A stretch of 54,094 nt of DNA. It comes from Sphingobacteriaceae bacterium (GTDB lineage: Bacteria > Bacteroidota > Bacteroidia > UBA7662). The stretch covers positions 1-54,094 of the forward strand of contig JAUXNJ010000037.1 of the NCBI GenBank assembly GCA_030682795.1, in the 5' to 3' direction. Both the position numbers and the translations under genes were made by a program. The notes beneath the pieces are model-generated. The model was not told where the DNA came from and did not search any database. It worked only from the letters and a program-made list of their open reading frames with translations. Shown piece by piece: positions 1 through 7,956 of the stretch (the first letter of the stretch is position 1; every line of letters starts with the position of its first letter).

Positions 1-141
1 TGAACAATGGAAGTGGGAATACAACCACTTCCGACCACATAGTTCTCTGAATGATTATTCTCCCCAAGAATTTATTAAATTGCATGAGGAAAATGCCTGA
101 AAACTCTAAATAAAAGCGTCCGAAGTATAGGGAGGACCTCA
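1..141 (+). mobile_element. Right end of an IS3-family insertion sequence (partial)
   Basis: The window opens inside an IS. The stretch contains the transposase C-terminus followed by a short non-coding tail ending around position 141 in GGAGGACCTCA. Read from outside, this end starts TGAGGTCC, which fits the TG...CA termini of IS3-family elements. The left part lies outside the window, so the element's length and partner inverted repeat cannot be checked. The exact last base is an inference. Confidence 0.7.
2..100 (+). CDS. IS3-family transposase OrfB, C-terminal fragment
   Basis: Thirty-two codons are open from the window edge to a TGA at 98-100. They encode EQWKWEYNHFRPHSSL followed by NDYSPQEF. 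The YNxxRPHSSL...sPxEF signature is the hallmark of the C-terminus of the rve/DDE integrase domain of IS3-family OrfB transposases. These enzymes cut and join the IS ends through a circular intermediate. The rest of the gene lies beyond the left edge, so it is partial because of the window. Nothing here shows whether the full copy is intact. Confidence 0.85.
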   Translation, partial: EQWKWEYNHFRPHSSLNDYSPQEFIKLHEENA

Positions 142-208
142 TGTTACGCGAAACTATATTTTCATATAGTTCGGTTTTGGGGGGAGGTCAATTATTGGCA
201 ACGCTTTT
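112..208. repeat. Nested imperfect palindrome spanning the IS end
   Basis: Three pairs of complementary arms share nearly one centre (about 161): AAAAGCGT at 112-119 with ACGCTTTT at 201-208, GACCTC at 135-140 with GAGGTC at 184-189, and ACTATAT at 153-159 with ATATAGT at 164-170. The outer arms on the left belong to the IS end. The right side could be a degenerate second IS terminus in inverse orientation, or the target may itself have been palindromic. Confidence 0.45.
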
Positions 209-672
209 TAGGTAAATATGGCATTCATACCCCAAGATTTCTAAGCAAGCTTTTACAAAACTAAGTAATCAGAGGACTTAGCCGATAGCAAGCTTACACG
301 ATATTCTACAAGCTTTAGCAATGCCTTCAAGTATTTTGCATACTGAGGGAGGATTTGGCGATGCTAGAGCGTGTTTCTGACTCGAGTTCGGGATTGCTCG
401 ATGTTGGTGTTTGGGGTGACCAATTGTAGATTTTTCCCTAACTACACCACCGGCAACACTACTTCTGCATAGCTCACTTATACTGTAACTCTTAGCGTCA
501 TTCGATTTTCCTTCATAAAGGTATTCACCGCCGGTTAGCATGTACTCTGTCGAGCAAGACCTTACGCGGCATATCCTTACTGCACTCCGGTATTCCAAGG
601 TGCCTTGTCATGCGCTCCCCGTCGTTGAAATTATCCTCTTCGCAAAATTCGGTAACTCTAAAGATTATAGAA
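209..672. other. Stretch without a recognisable gene
   Basis: No protein family is recognisable between the IS end and the small gene at 673. A leftward reading frame (598 to 278, with an internal ATG at 541) is open for about 87-106 codons but has no recognisable motif. It is rich in Ser, Cys and Lys and could be chance. No RNA gene or clear terminator was seen. Confidence 0.4.
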
Positions 673-897
673 ATGAGCAAGTCACATAAAGTAGCAGTTC
701 GAGCAGCAGCATGGGTAAAAGCCTACATCGGCCAATCAAAAAGCAGCGAGCAAATACCGAACGGAGTCGAAGTAACGATATGTCTCATTAATGCCGAACC
801 GTTCGTATTCGAATATGAAGGCAAGAAATATCTGAAGTTTGCGGTAGTGGAGCATAAAGAGCCTGATAACTTCGGCCGAACCCACGCGCTTACTTGA
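673..897 (+). CDS. Small hypothetical protein (74 aa)
   Basis: I do not recognise this protein. The ATG at 673 is preferred to an in-frame start at 610, because the sequence before it looks low-quality while the part from MSKSHKVAVRAAAWVKAY on has a normal protein composition. It has a basic, probably helical first third, then a strand-rich segment (EVTICLINAEPFVFEYEGKKYLKFAVVE). No membrane segment or signal peptide is seen. A plausible rho-independent terminator follows directly at 910-934, supporting a real monocistronic gene. Neighbours give no functional hint. Confidence 0.5.
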   Translation: MSKSHKVAVRAAAWVKAYIGQSKSSEQIPNGVEVTICLINAEPFVFEYEGKKYLKFAVVEHKEPDNFGRTHALT

Positions 898-909
898 AGT
901 CTTGTTCCC

Positions 910-934
910 AAGCCTCCTCCTCGGGGCTTTATTT
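910..934 (+). terminator. Rho-independent terminator after the 74-aa gene
   Basis: AAGCCTC (910-916) can pair with GGGGCTT (923-929, one G-U pair) around a 6-nt loop, followed by TTTATTT. It lies 12 bp after the stop at 897. The T-run is on the plus strand, so it serves the rightward gene and not the leftward gene that ends at 933. Confidence 0.55.
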
Positions 935-1502
935 ATGTATTCATGAGTTTTCTCCGTATTTTGATAAATTTGTCTTTAGCAGTTTGCAAACTGCTTTGGT
1001 AATAATCATCCACACGATAATATACCTTTCGGTCACAATCTTCAACTTGTGCCTGCATTCGGCTTTTAAATTCAGGGTTTGTCTCATTCTGAATTTTCGA
1101 TATATTGTTATCAAGTGTTCGAGCGGCTGCCAGAATTTCATGAGGTATAACTCTAATTTTTTCTATTTCAAGAGCCAAGTCATTTAAATCCACAATTTCT
1201 AATTGAGTTTTAGCTTCAGCCAATCGCATGAAATTCAAATGGCATGAGTCAAACTTAAGTTTAATATTAGGATAAACACCATTTATCCCTTCAGCTACTG
1301 TCCAAAAGTCACGCATGAAATTTATACTATCGATTGCTGTCGTTAAATCTTTGTATGCGGAATCTAGGACTTCTAACTTTCGTCTCAAAACCAATTCTGC
1401 CCTCCAAGAATTCACACCAACAGCGGCCATAATGGCTACAAATAAGGCACTTACAGCTTGTATAAATTCAAGCACAACTTCAGTTTTTTCCCATTCATCC
1501 AT
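933..1502 (-). CDS. Hypothetical protein with one N-terminal membrane helix
   Basis: This 189-residue protein begins MDEWEKTEVVLEF and has a single hydrophobic segment at about residues 10-30 (FIQAVSALFVAIMAAVGVN). It is followed by WRAELVLRRKLEVLDSAY, a pattern seen in many small anchored proteins in which one helix is followed by a long helical or coiled-coil cytoplasmic part. The rest is charged and helical, with no catalytic motif. No family name can be given. It runs toward the 74-aa gene and is separated from the next leftward gene by a 230-bp spacer, so it is probably transcribed alone. Confidence 0.6.
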   Translation of the reverse strand: MDEWEKTEVVLEFIQAVSALFVAIMAAVGVNSWRAELVLRRKLEVLDSAYKDLTTAIDSINFMRDFWTVAEGINGVYPNIKLKFDSCHLNFMRLAEAKTQLEIVDLNDLALEIEKIRVIPHEILAAARTLDNNISKIQNETNPEFKSRMQAQVEDCDRKVYYRVDDYYQSSLQTAKDKFIKIRRKLMNT

Positions 1503-1736
1503 TGGGTTTTAATTTGGGCGCACACTTCGTGCCGGGCTCTCCCCGCTACGTGGCAGCAAGCTTGATCCATGGCACAAAACGAACGCAGGTTAGTTCTGCA
1601 TTTTGTTTTACGAATATATGCACAATGTTGCGACAACGCCAAAGAACTAAATCAGAATAAAAGCCAAAGGCGCAAAGCTTCCTTTGAGTGCTGGGAAGGG
1701 CTTTCCAATGGGGCTTTATACCCCCTTCCATCAAAA
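1503..1736. other. Structured intergenic spacer
   Basis: No gene is supported here. The stretch at 1520-1590 has several short complementary blocks: CTTCGTGCC near 1528 with GGCAC and ACGAA near 1570-1580, and TGCC/GGCA pairs around a CCCCGCTACG core. It ends in an AT-rich part with GCACAATGTTGCGAC. The look is that of a dispersed intergenic repeat or recombination site, but integron attC consensus ends are not visible. Confidence 0.3.
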
Positions 1737-3611
1737 TCAAGAAAACAGCGTAGGTGGTTTGGTCCAATTGAAATTGAACAGGTAAGCGCTCTTTTCGTCT
1801 TTCAAAAAAAGGCCTTCTTTTTGAAGTTGGTTGCAGATACCCCGCACTTTTCGGCCAAGGCTTTCGTAGGTTTTGGCAACAATTTGTTTGCCGTGGAGGC
1901 GTCGATAGACCTCGGGGGTTAACTCAGCCGCTTTTAAAGCCTGCAAATTGTATTTGGAGTACAAATAGGTGAGATTAAGAATCTCTTTGGCTGCTTGGTC
2001 GTAGTTAATATAGTCGTGCCCAAGGAGGTCGGTGAGTTCGTTTCGGAAATCGGTTTTGAGCAATACCCTGTCGAGCACATAAATAGGCGTGAGCTCGGTG
2101 GATGCGGGGTGTTGCACCAGGATGTTGGCCGTTTTAAGTTCGTCGATTACTTCAAAGTGGTTGTTGCTTTCGCTGAGTAGGATGGTAAAGAAGCGCCTTT
2201 TATTGAGTAATTCTGACTTATAAAAATAGGCCAGCACGGCTTTGTGTTCGGCGGTGAGTTTGTTTTTGATGCCGAGCTCAATGTGGCGCTGAAAGCCTTG
2301 CAACCATGTTTCCACCGCGTCATCTACCAACTTACCCGTTGGGATGATGAGGCTCACCATGTTTTCTTTGATTTCGTAGTAAGGCAAATCGATTTTATTG
2401 TCGAGCGCAGCATTCACCAACGACGCCATGCCACGACCTTGGCTTTCGATTTTGTCGAATACCTTTAAAACAGAGGCTAATTTGGGGTTTTTGCTTTCGG
2501 GTATGCCAGGAACGAGTCTTCTTACTTGAATGTCTCCATCGGTATGCAGCACCTTGATTTTTTCCTTAAAACTGCCGGGGTTTTTGATTTCGATGAACTG
2601 GTTAGGCTCTACCCGTACGGTTATAAAATTGTTGATGCCGTAATCGCGGTGGGCAATGGCGTTGTTGATGGTTTCGCGGATGAGTATTTCAGGGTATTCT
2701 GGTTCGCTTTTGCCGCCTTCGTTGATGGTTCGGTTGATTTTGATATTGCCCCATATGTACCGGAAGGTTTCTTCCATCAAATGAATAACATCGGAGCGAA
2801 AAATTTTCTTGTCCTTGCCAATGTCGGAGCTCGTGTCGTAATAGGCATTGACCTCTACTTTGGAAGCCAAGTAATGAAAAGGGTCGGCGCCGCACACCAA
2901 CATGCCGAGGAGGGTTATCTCATCTTCTTTAATGAAGTGCTGGTTGGCTAAAAAAGGCTTGGCCTTGCTGAGGCTTGGCTTGAGGGTTTCGCTTTGGATT
3001 TCGCGATTGAGTAGGTTAACGTAATAGTTAATTTTGTCGAGGCTCAAATCGTTGATGCTGGCCTTGTCGATGGCCGTCAGTTCTTTGGCATAGGCCAAAT
3101 CGCGCTTGTATTCTTCTCGTCCCGCAATTTTTAAAGCAGGTATTGCTCGGTCTTGCGTGAGCCTTCTTTCGAAATATGTATCATTAAATGAAACGTATTT
3201 TAAATCATCCGAAAGGGAAGTGACAAAAATGACGCATAGATCTACGCTCTGCTGGCCAAGTTCCAGGCGGTGGTAATCAAAATGAATGTTATTAGTAACA
3301 TCTATTAAGTGGCCAGCGTGGTTTTTAAAGGTTTTTGTTTGTAAATCGAGGAGGTTATTTTCGTTATTCCGATTGAAGCCAGTGAGCGTATAGTTGCGGT
3401 TTTTCTCGCGTACGCCACAAATCACAATCCCTCCGTCGGTGTTCAAAAAGGCACAAATGGTTTCTTTGAGGGAGGTCCAGTTAAGGCCCGTAGATAAGTC
3501 TTTGAGCTCAACCTTTGCGCGCTCAACATCTATAAAAACCCCGCTTGCAACCGACTCCGTGATATTGCTCAGGATTTCTAGCACAAATTCAGACTTCAAA
3601 TCATTACCCAT
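1737..3611 (-). CDS. AlbA_2 (Schlafen-type) and HATPase domain regulator
   Basis: This 624-residue protein has an N-terminal AlbA_2 domain at about residues 25-165, recognisable from LKETICAFLNTDGGIVICGV, the conserved Schlafen AlbA_2 core (E...K...AFaNt.GG.l..Gv). About residues 300-400 hold a HATPase_c_4-like part with PEILIRETINNAIAHRDY. The C-terminus is winged-helix-like. This matches the widespread COG2865 group of predicted transcriptional regulators or nucleic-acid ATPases, often found in accessory and defence regions. The biochemical activity is not settled for the group. The ATG at 3611 gives full length. It lies between small unknown genes and tRNA-Glu, with no operon partner. Confidence 0.8.
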   Translation of the reverse strand: MGNDLKSEFVLEILSNITESVASGVFIDVERAKVELKDLSTGLNWTSLKETICAFLNTDGGIVICGVREKNRNYTLTGFNRNNENNLLDLQTKTFKNHAGHLIDVTNNIHFDYHRLELGQQSVDLCVIFVTSLSDDLKYVSFNDTYFERRLTQDRAIPALKIAGREEYKRDLAYAKELTAIDKASINDLSLDKINYYVNLLNREIQSETLKPSLSKAKPFLANQHFIKEDEITLLGMLVCGADPFHYLASKVEVNAYYDTSSDIGKDKKIFRSDVIHLMEETFRYIWGNIKINRTINEGGKSEPEYPEILIRETINNAIAHRDYGINNFITVRVEPNQFIEIKNPGSFKEKIKVLHTDGDIQVRRLVPGIPESKNPKLASVLKVFDKIESQGRGMASLVNAALDNKIDLPYYEIKENMVSLIIPTGKLVDDAVETWLQGFQRHIELGIKNKLTAEHKAVLAYFYKSELLNKRRFFTILLSESNNHFEVIDELKTANILVQHPASTELTPIYVLDRVLLKTDFRNELTDLLGHDYINYDQAAKEILNLTYLYSKYNLQALKAAELTPEVYRRLHGKQIVAKTYESLGRKVRGICNQLQKEGLFLKDEKSAYLFNFNWTKPPTLFS

Positions 3612-3868
3612 AGGTTAAATCGATTTGGGAAATATGTTCAATGTTAGATTGGCGCTTTTTCGAGTCATATAAATTCAACTGCGTTACCTTTCGCTAAAAG
3701 GCGACTTCCGATAGGGAATGCTTCCTTTAAATGAAAGTATTGCAATTTAGATTTGAAAGATAGTATTTTCGATGAAGAAGGGCCATTTCTTTTTTGCTTT
3801 TAGCTGCGGTGAAGCGCTGCGGGCAGCCTTACTTCTTCAAATCAATCAAAATGCATTGCAATTTTGGT
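3612..3868. other. AT-rich spacer before the tRNA
   Basis: No open frame or RNA of known type is seen. The region holds the upstream side of the AlbA_2 gene and ends at the tRNA-Glu terminator. Confidence 0.4.
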
Positions 3869-3903
3869 AAAAAAAAAGACCGACATCGCTGTCAGCCTTT
3901 TTT
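3869..3903 (-). terminator. Terminator of tRNA-Glu
   Basis: On the minus strand AGGCTGACA pairs with TGTCGGTCT (two G-U pairs) around a GCGA tetraloop, followed by a run of nine T. It begins right after the tRNA 3' end, a strong factor-independent terminator. Confidence 0.75.
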
Positions 3904-3904
3904 G

Positions 3905-3976
3905 TAGCCCGTAGGGGAATCGAACCCCTGCTACCAGAATGAAAATCTGGCGTCCTAACCCCTAGACGAACGGGCC
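3905..3976 (-). tRNA. tRNA-Glu (anticodon TTC)
   Basis: On the minus strand the sequence folds as a cloverleaf. The acceptor arm GGCCCGT pairs with ACGGGCT (first pair G-U). The D arm is TCTAGGGGTTAGGA, the anticodon stem CCAGA/TCTGG closes the loop TTTTCAT with anticodon TTC, and the T arm is CAGGGGTTCGATTCCCCT. The discriminator is A and CCA is not encoded. The gene carries its own terminator and stands alone. Confidence 0.95.
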
Positions 3977-4209
3977 GTCTTGAATGTGGGTGCAAAGATA
4001 GGGCGAAAGTGTAAATCTGCAAGGGGTAGGTAGAAAAAATTTGAAAAAAGCTACAGCCTTGTGGAGTGCGTAGGGGAATTGAGCCTTCATGCATTCGCTT
4101 TAGCGCTAAGGATTGAAGGAGTAATGGGCTGACTAGCTGAAGAAAAGCTGCGGCTTTTTTCATTCCCACCTTCTTTCAATTAGCCCGTGGGCATTCCTGT
4201 AGATTTCCT

Positions 4210-4217
4210 TATCTTTG
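4210..4217 (+). promoter_or_regulatory. Bacteroidota-type -7 box for gapA-pgk
   Basis: TATCTTTG fits the TAnnTTTG -7 consensus of the Bacteroidota primary sigma factor and lies 28 bp before the gapA ATG. No clear -33 TTG is visible, so this rests on the -7 match and position. Confidence 0.6.
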
Positions 4218-4245
4218 CACCGCAATTCGCACTAATCCTCACAAC

Positions 4246-5244
4246 ATGAAAAAAACCAAAATCGCGATTAACGGATTTGGCCGCATTGGCCGCCTGGCTT
4301 ACAAGTACCTCGTTGAAAACGACGCAGTGGAAGTAGTAGCCATCAACGACCTCACCGATACCAAAACTTTGGCGCATTTGCTCAAGTACGACTCGGTTCA
4401 TGGCAGATTCAATGGCACCGTGGGTCACGACGAAGACGGGATCATTGTAAACGGACATAAAATCAAGATTTACGCTGAGCGTAATCCAGCGGCTTTGCCA
4501 TGGGGAAGCTTGGGCATCGACGTGGTGATTGAGTCGACCGGTCGCTTTACCGATAAAGAAACGGCTTCGGCGCACATCCAAGCGGGTGCCCGCAAGGTGG
4601 TAATCAGCGCACCGGCTACGGGCGACCTCAAAACCATCGTATTGGGTGTAAACGACAACCAACTCGACGGCGCCGAGACCATTCTTTCGAACGCCAGCTG
4701 TACCACCAACTGCTTAGCGCCGATGGTAAAGGTGCTCGACGACAATTGGGGCATCGAAAGTGGCTTCATGACCACCATCCACGCCTATACTGCCGACCAG
4801 AATTTGCAGGATGCACCGCACAAAGATTTGCGTCGCGCTCGTGCTGCTGCTTACAGCATCGTGCCTACTTCTACTGGCGCTGCCAAAGCTGTGGGCTTGG
4901 TAATGCCGCATTTGAAAGGCAAACTTAACGGAAACGCCATGCGCGTACCTATTCCTGACGGATCGGTAACCGATTTCACCGCCATCCTCAAGAAGCCAGC
5001 CACCGTTGCTGAGGTAAATGCTGCGTTTAAAGCCGCTGCCGAAGGTCCGATGAAAGGCGTATTGCATTACGAAGTAGATCCGATTGTATCGATCGACATC
5101 GTGGGCAACCGTCACAGCTGTATTTTCGATAGCGATTTGACCATGATGATTGGTCAGACCGTGAAAGTGGTAGGTTGGTACGACAACGAAGCTGGTTACA
5201 GCAGTCGTATCGCTGATTTGGCTGCCCGCGTTGGCCAAATGTAA
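4246..5244 (+). CDS. gapA: Glyceraldehyde-3-phosphate dehydrogenase, type I
   Basis: This cytosolic enzyme oxidises and phosphorylates glyceraldehyde 3-phosphate to 1,3-bisphosphoglycerate with NAD. At 332 residues it has the usual length. The N-terminal Rossmann motif INGFGRIGR is at residues 8-16. The catalytic cysteine sits in [12 protein letters not shown] (about residues 148-159), with its histidine partner in [10 protein letters not shown]. The C-terminus has the conserved [11 protein letters not shown]. The ATG at 4246 gives [15 protein letters not shown], the standard start. pgk follows 3 bp after the stop, so consecutive glycolytic steps are co-transcribed. Confidence 0.97.
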   Translation: MKKTKIAINGFGRIGRLAYKYLVENDAVEVVAINDLTDTKTLAHLLKYDSVHGRFNGTVGHDEDGIIVNGHKIKIYAERNPAALPWGSLGIDVVIESTGRFTDKETASAHIQAGARKVVISAPATGDLKTIVLGVNDNQLDGAETILSNASCTTNCLAPMVKVLDDNWGIESGFMTTIHAYTADQNLQDAPHKDLRRARAAAYSIVPTSTGAAKAVGLVMPHLKGKLNGNAMRVPIPDGSVTDFTAILKKPATVAEVNAAFKAAAEGPMKGVLHYEVDPIVSIDIVGNRHSCIFDSDLTMMIGQTVKVVGWYDNEAGYSSRIADLAARVGQM

Positions 5245-5247
5245 GCC

Positions 5248-6441
5248 ATGAAAAGCATCCAAGACATCAATTTTCACGGCAAGAAGGTGGTGATGCGCGT
5301 TGATTTTAACGTGCCGCTCCACAAAGAAAGCCGTGAGGTAACCGATGATACCCGCATCCGTGCCGCCGCTCCCAGCATCCAAAAGATTTTGGGAGATGGC
5401 GGGTCGGTGGTGCTCATGTCGCATTTGGGCCGCCCGAAAGAGGGGCCTGAAGACAAATACTCGCTGCGCCACACCGTTGCTACTTGCAGCGCATTGTTGG
5501 GCGTGAATGTGAAGTTTGTAAACGACTGTATTAGCGAAGAAGCCTTTGCCATGTCTGCGGCCTTGCAACCTGGCGAGGTGCTTTTGCTCGAAAACGTACG
5601 TTTTTACAAGCAAGAAGAAAAAGGCGATTTGGCTTTTGCTGAGCAATTGGCCAAACATGGCGATTTTTACGTGAATGATGCCTTTGGTACCGCGCACCGT
5701 GAGCACGCCAGCACCGCCACCATGGCGCGCTTTTTTGGCACGAACAAAGCGGCAGGCTATTTGATGGCGGCCGAGTTGACCAATGCCGACAAGGTGATTA
5801 AGCATGCCGAGCGGCCGTTTACCGCCATCATGGGGGGAGCGAAGGTGTCGGACAAGATCATGATCATCGAAAACCTGCTCGACCGGGTCGACAATCTGTT
5901 GATTGGTGGTGGCATGGTGTTCACTTTCTTTAAGGCCATGGGCGGCAGCATCGGCAATTCGCTTTGCGAAGACGATAAGCTGGAGTTGGCGCTGCAACTC
6001 ATCGAAAAAGCCAAGGCCAAGGGCGTAAACCTGGTGTTGCCGGTTGATTCGGTGGTAGCAGATGCCTTTTCGAACGATGCCAACACCAAGGTAGCCGACA
6101 ATACCGCCATTGAAGCGGGTTGGATGGGGCTCGATTTGGGCCCGAAGGCCATAGTGCAGTTCACCGAAGTGATTGCCAACAGCAAAACAGTTTTGTGGAA
6201 CGGTCCAGCCGGCGTTTTTGAAATGCCCAAGTTTGAAGCCGGTACCAAAGCCGTGGCCGAGGCCATTGTGGCGGCTACTCATAAAGGTGCTTTCTCACTC
6301 ATCGGCGGGGGAGACTCTGCGGCAGCCATCAACCAATTTGGATTGGCAGAAAAGGTGAGTTATGTAAGCACTGGCGGTGGCGCTTTGCTGGAATACATGG
6401 AAGGCAAGGAGTTGCCGGGTGTGGCGGCGCTGACGATTTAA
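5248..6441 (+). CDS. pgk: Phosphoglycerate kinase
   Basis: This enzyme transfers the acyl phosphate of 1,3-bisphosphoglycerate to ADP, the ATP-forming step right after GapA. At 397 residues it has the normal length. Family motifs appear in order: [10 protein letters not shown] near the N-terminus, LMSHLGRPK, the hinge-side GGAKVSDKI, and the nucleotide-site GGGDSAAA near the C-terminus. The start lies 3 bp after the gapA stop, and the pair surely shares the promoter before gapA. CACGGAG repeats begin 5 bp after the stop, in place of an obvious terminator. Confidence 0.97.
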   Translation: MKSIQDINFHGKKVVMRVDFNVPLHKESREVTDDTRIRAAAPSIQKILGDGGSVVLMSHLGRPKEGPEDKYSLRHTVATCSALLGVNVKFVNDCISEEAFAMSAALQPGEVLLLENVRFYKQEEKGDLAFAEQLAKHGDFYVNDAFGTAHREHASTATMARFFGTNKAAGYLMAAELTNADKVIKHAERPFTAIMGGAKVSDKIMIIENLLDRVDNLLIGGGMVFTFFKAMGGSIGNSLCEDDKLELALQLIEKAKAKGVNLVLPVDSVVADAFSNDANTKVADNTAIEAGWMGLDLGPKAIVQFTEVIANSKTVLWNGPAGVFEMPKFEAGTKAVAEAIVAATHKGAFSLIGGGDSAAAINQFGLAEKVSYVSTGGGALLEYMEGKELPGVAALTI

Positions 6442-6769
6442 AAAACACGGAGGACACGGAGGGCACGGAGAATTTTCTTGTGCTTTGGTAGGTTTTCTTA
6501 ATTGCGTATAAATAGATCCCTGGGCGAAAGTCTGGGGATTTTTTGGTTCAAGGTTTCAGGTTCAAAGTTCAAAATTCAAAAAATTGTGGCAGGCTGCTGG
6601 AAGTTGGTGATTGTGGGAGTATGGGTTATTCTGTTTACACGATGGTGTGAAGGGGACAAAGATCTAGTTGAAAATGATGTGCTTATGCAGAGCTTTTATT
6701 AAGGGATTTAAGCCTATTATTATTTTGAGCATGAAATTGCCTAATTTAGATTGGTAATCATTCGGCCTC
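6442..6769. other. Repeat-bearing spacer between pgk and the HigA-like gene
   Basis: The spacer holds CACGGAG units (6446-6470) and a degenerate GGTTCAAGGTTTCAGG-type tract at about 6543-6583. A 66-codon frame (6502-6702) covers the repeat tract, resembles no protein and is not called. TATTATTATTTTGAGC at about 6716-6731 could hold the -7 box of the downstream gene. Confidence 0.45.
6446..6470. repeat. Three CACGGAG units at 9-bp spacing
   Basis: CACGGAG occurs at 6446-6452, 6455-6461 and 6464-6470, each 9 bp apart. The same unit with the same spacing recurs at 23025-23049, and inverted at 23127-23151, so it is a dispersed intergenic repeat of this genome. Confidence 0.8.
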
Positions 6770-7069
6770 ATGAAAAAGCTTAAAAATATTCTTCCAGGGG
6801 AAGTGCTTTTAGAGGAGTTTTTAATTCCGATGGAGATTTCTGCCTATCGATTGGCGAAAGAAACCTATCTGCCACAAACCCGCATTTCGGAAATTATTAA
6901 AGGCAATAGAGGTGTTTCGGCGGATACTGCTTTGCGTTTTTCTAAATATTTTGGAACATCGGCCAAGTTTTGGCTCGGGCTCCAGGATGATTATGATCTA
7001 AAAGCAGAACAAACTCAAAACGAGCAGCTCTTTGATAAAATCAAGCCCAAGCGCATTGAAGTTGCTTGA
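6770..7069 (+). CDS. higA: HigA-family antitoxin / XRE regulator, without a partner toxin
   Basis: This 99-residue protein has the HigA-type helix-turn-helix: LPGEVLLEEFLIPMEISAYRLAKE, then QTRISEIIKGNRGVSADTALRFSKYFG and AKFWLGLQDDYDL, a classic HigA/VapI antitoxin layout. HigA proteins bind and inhibit the mRNA-cleaving toxin HigB and repress their own operon. HigB normally precedes higA by a few bases. Here the 330 bp upstream are repeats with no RelE/HigB-like frame, and a strong terminator follows. It is therefore an orphan antitoxin or a stand-alone regulator. Confidence 0.85.
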   Translation: MKKLKNILPGEVLLEEFLIPMEISAYRLAKETYLPQTRISEIIKGNRGVSADTALRFSKYFGTSAKFWLGLQDDYDLKAEQTQNEQLFDKIKPKRIEVA

Positions 7070-7145
7070 ATTCCTTAGCGAAGTTCCATTTTGAATTACT
7101 GACTTAGTAGGGGTGGCACAGCACCACTTCTTTTTGATTTGCTTT

Positions 7146-7182
7146 AAATCCCCAATGCATACTGAGTATTGGGGATTTTTTA
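7146..7182 (+). terminator. Strong rho-independent terminator after higA
   Basis: AAATCCCCAAT (7146-7156) pairs perfectly with ATTGGGGATTT (7168-7178) around an 11-nt loop, followed by a T-run. The T-run supports the plus strand, and it insulates the cell-wall cluster downstream. Confidence 0.8.
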
Positions 7183-7235
7183 TGGCCCTTTTCGACTAAA
7201 ACCAAGCGGAGAGGGAGTTAATTCGGCCAAAATCC

Positions 7236-7259
7236 CCCCACTTTGTCCCACCACTTCCA
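7236..7259 (-). promoter_or_regulatory. Inverted distal set of MraZ-like boxes
   Basis: On the minus strand TGGAA, TGGGA and TGGGG occur at + positions 7255-7259, 7246-7250 and 7236-7240. The last two are exactly 10 bp apart, the first is 9 bp away. It mirrors the proximal set, which is why I list it. Function is inferred. Confidence 0.35.
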
Positions 7260-7445
7260 AAAACCGGCTATTGGAGCGCGTTTTGATGGTCTTAAGCAAG
7301 CATTTTGGAGGGATGCCAGCGGTGGCTAGAGAATTTAATGCGCCGGTAGCTTTTCTGTTCCGTTTTCAAAAACAGCTTAAAATGAGCATTTAAGCATATT
7401 GCACCTTGTGCAATAGTGCTGTGGATAAAAACCAAGTGTTTGTTG

Positions 7446-7471
7446 GTGGGGGAAAGTGGGAGAATGTGGAA
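7446..7471 (+). promoter_or_regulatory. MraZ operator: three GTGGRR boxes at 10-bp spacing
   Basis: GTGGGG at 7446, GTGGGA at 7456 and GTGGAA at 7466 repeat every 10 bp. Published MraZ binding sites are TGGGN direct repeats with 5-nt spacers upstream of the mra operon, matching these TGGGG, TGGGA and TGGAA boxes. They end 35 bp before the mraZ start, so autoregulation by MraZ is likely. Confidence 0.7.
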
Positions 7472-7506
7472 TTGTTTGTACCTTAGTGTTTGTAAAAGAC
7501 CCTATT

Positions 7507-7956
7507 GTGACCCAATTCCTTGGTGAATACGAGATCAAGCTTGACGCAAAAGCCCGCCTGGTGATGCCAGCAGGCCTCATGCGCCAGCTGCCCGCAGCGG
7601 CAGCCGGGAGGCTTGTGCTCAATAGAGGTTTTGAGAAGAATCTAGTGTTGTACCCTGCGAATGAGTGGGACGTAATCGTAGCAGAGCTCAACAAGCTCAA
7701 TCCCTACGTAAAAGAAAACCGCGAATTTGTGCGCTACTTTTTGCGTGGTGCAACTCCGGTGGAGCTCGACAGCGCCAACCGCATCCTCCTGCCCAAGCCT
7801 TTGCAGGAGTACGCTGCCATCGAAAAAGACATTGTGTTGTCGGGCAACCTCAACAACATCGAAATCTGGTCGAAGCAGTTGCATGCTGCGGCCATGGACA
7901 ACGAGCCAGCCGATTTCTCGGCCCTGGCCGAAAAAGTAATGGGAGGGCGGATTTAA
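7507..7956 (+). CDS. mraZ: MraZ, transcriptional regulator of the division cluster
   Basis: MraZ is an AbrB-fold DNA-binding ring that represses its own operon. I start it at the GTG at 7507 (MTQFLGEYEIKLDAKARLVMP), giving 149 residues, the family's normal size. An earlier frame start at 7456 would run through the operator boxes. The two SpoVT/AbrB-like repeats are seen: LGEYEIKLDAKARLVMPAGL at the N-terminus, and VELDSANRILLPKPLQEYAAIEKDIVLSGNLNNIEIWS in the second half. The stop overlaps the rsmH ATG (TAATG), so the two are translationally coupled. Confidence 0.93.
   Translation: MTQFLGEYEIKLDAKARLVMPAGLMRQLPAAAAGRLVLNRGFEKNLVLYPANEWDVIVAELNKLNPYVKENREFVRYFLRGATPVELDSANRILLPKPLQEYAAIEKDIVLSGNLNNIEIWSKQLHAAAMDNEPADFSALAEKVMGGRI

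Larger units (their letters stand above)
7183..7506. promoter_or_regulatory. Regulatory region upstream of mraZ
   Basis: No gene is supported here; a 74-codon frame at 7169-7393 overlaps the terminator and resembles nothing. The stretch holds two sets of MraZ-type boxes (7236-7259 inverted, 7446-7471 direct). Between them is a 7-bp stem, ATTGCAC/GTGCAAT at 7398-7414. A TAGTGTTTG sequence at about 7485-7493 is a possible promoter core just before the mraZ GTG. Confidence 0.5.

Noticed and set aside
1520-1590. Integron attC site
   Set aside because: The conserved RYYYAAC and GTTRRRY ends were not found, and neighbouring genes point in different directions.
3905-3976. tRNA-Glu as integration site of a genomic island
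   Set aside because: No integrase nearby and no repeat of the tRNA 3' end was noticed in the window.
4714-6282. Long leftward open frame (522 codons) opposite gapA-pgk
   Set aside because: It is His- and Gly-rich with no protein-like motif and lies fully antisense to two well conserved enzymes; it arises from their codon bias.
7169-7393. 74-codon frame before mraZ
   Set aside because: It starts in the terminator of the previous gene and covers the distal MraZ boxes; no similarity to any family.
7456-7506. Earlier start for mraZ at 7456
   Set aside because: It would translate through the operator boxes and add 17 residues not found in MraZ.
7665-7955. Extension of rsmH upstream of 7956
   Set aside because: The extension overlaps mraZ in another frame, has no homology to RsmH, and the ATG at 7956 gives the normal N-terminus.
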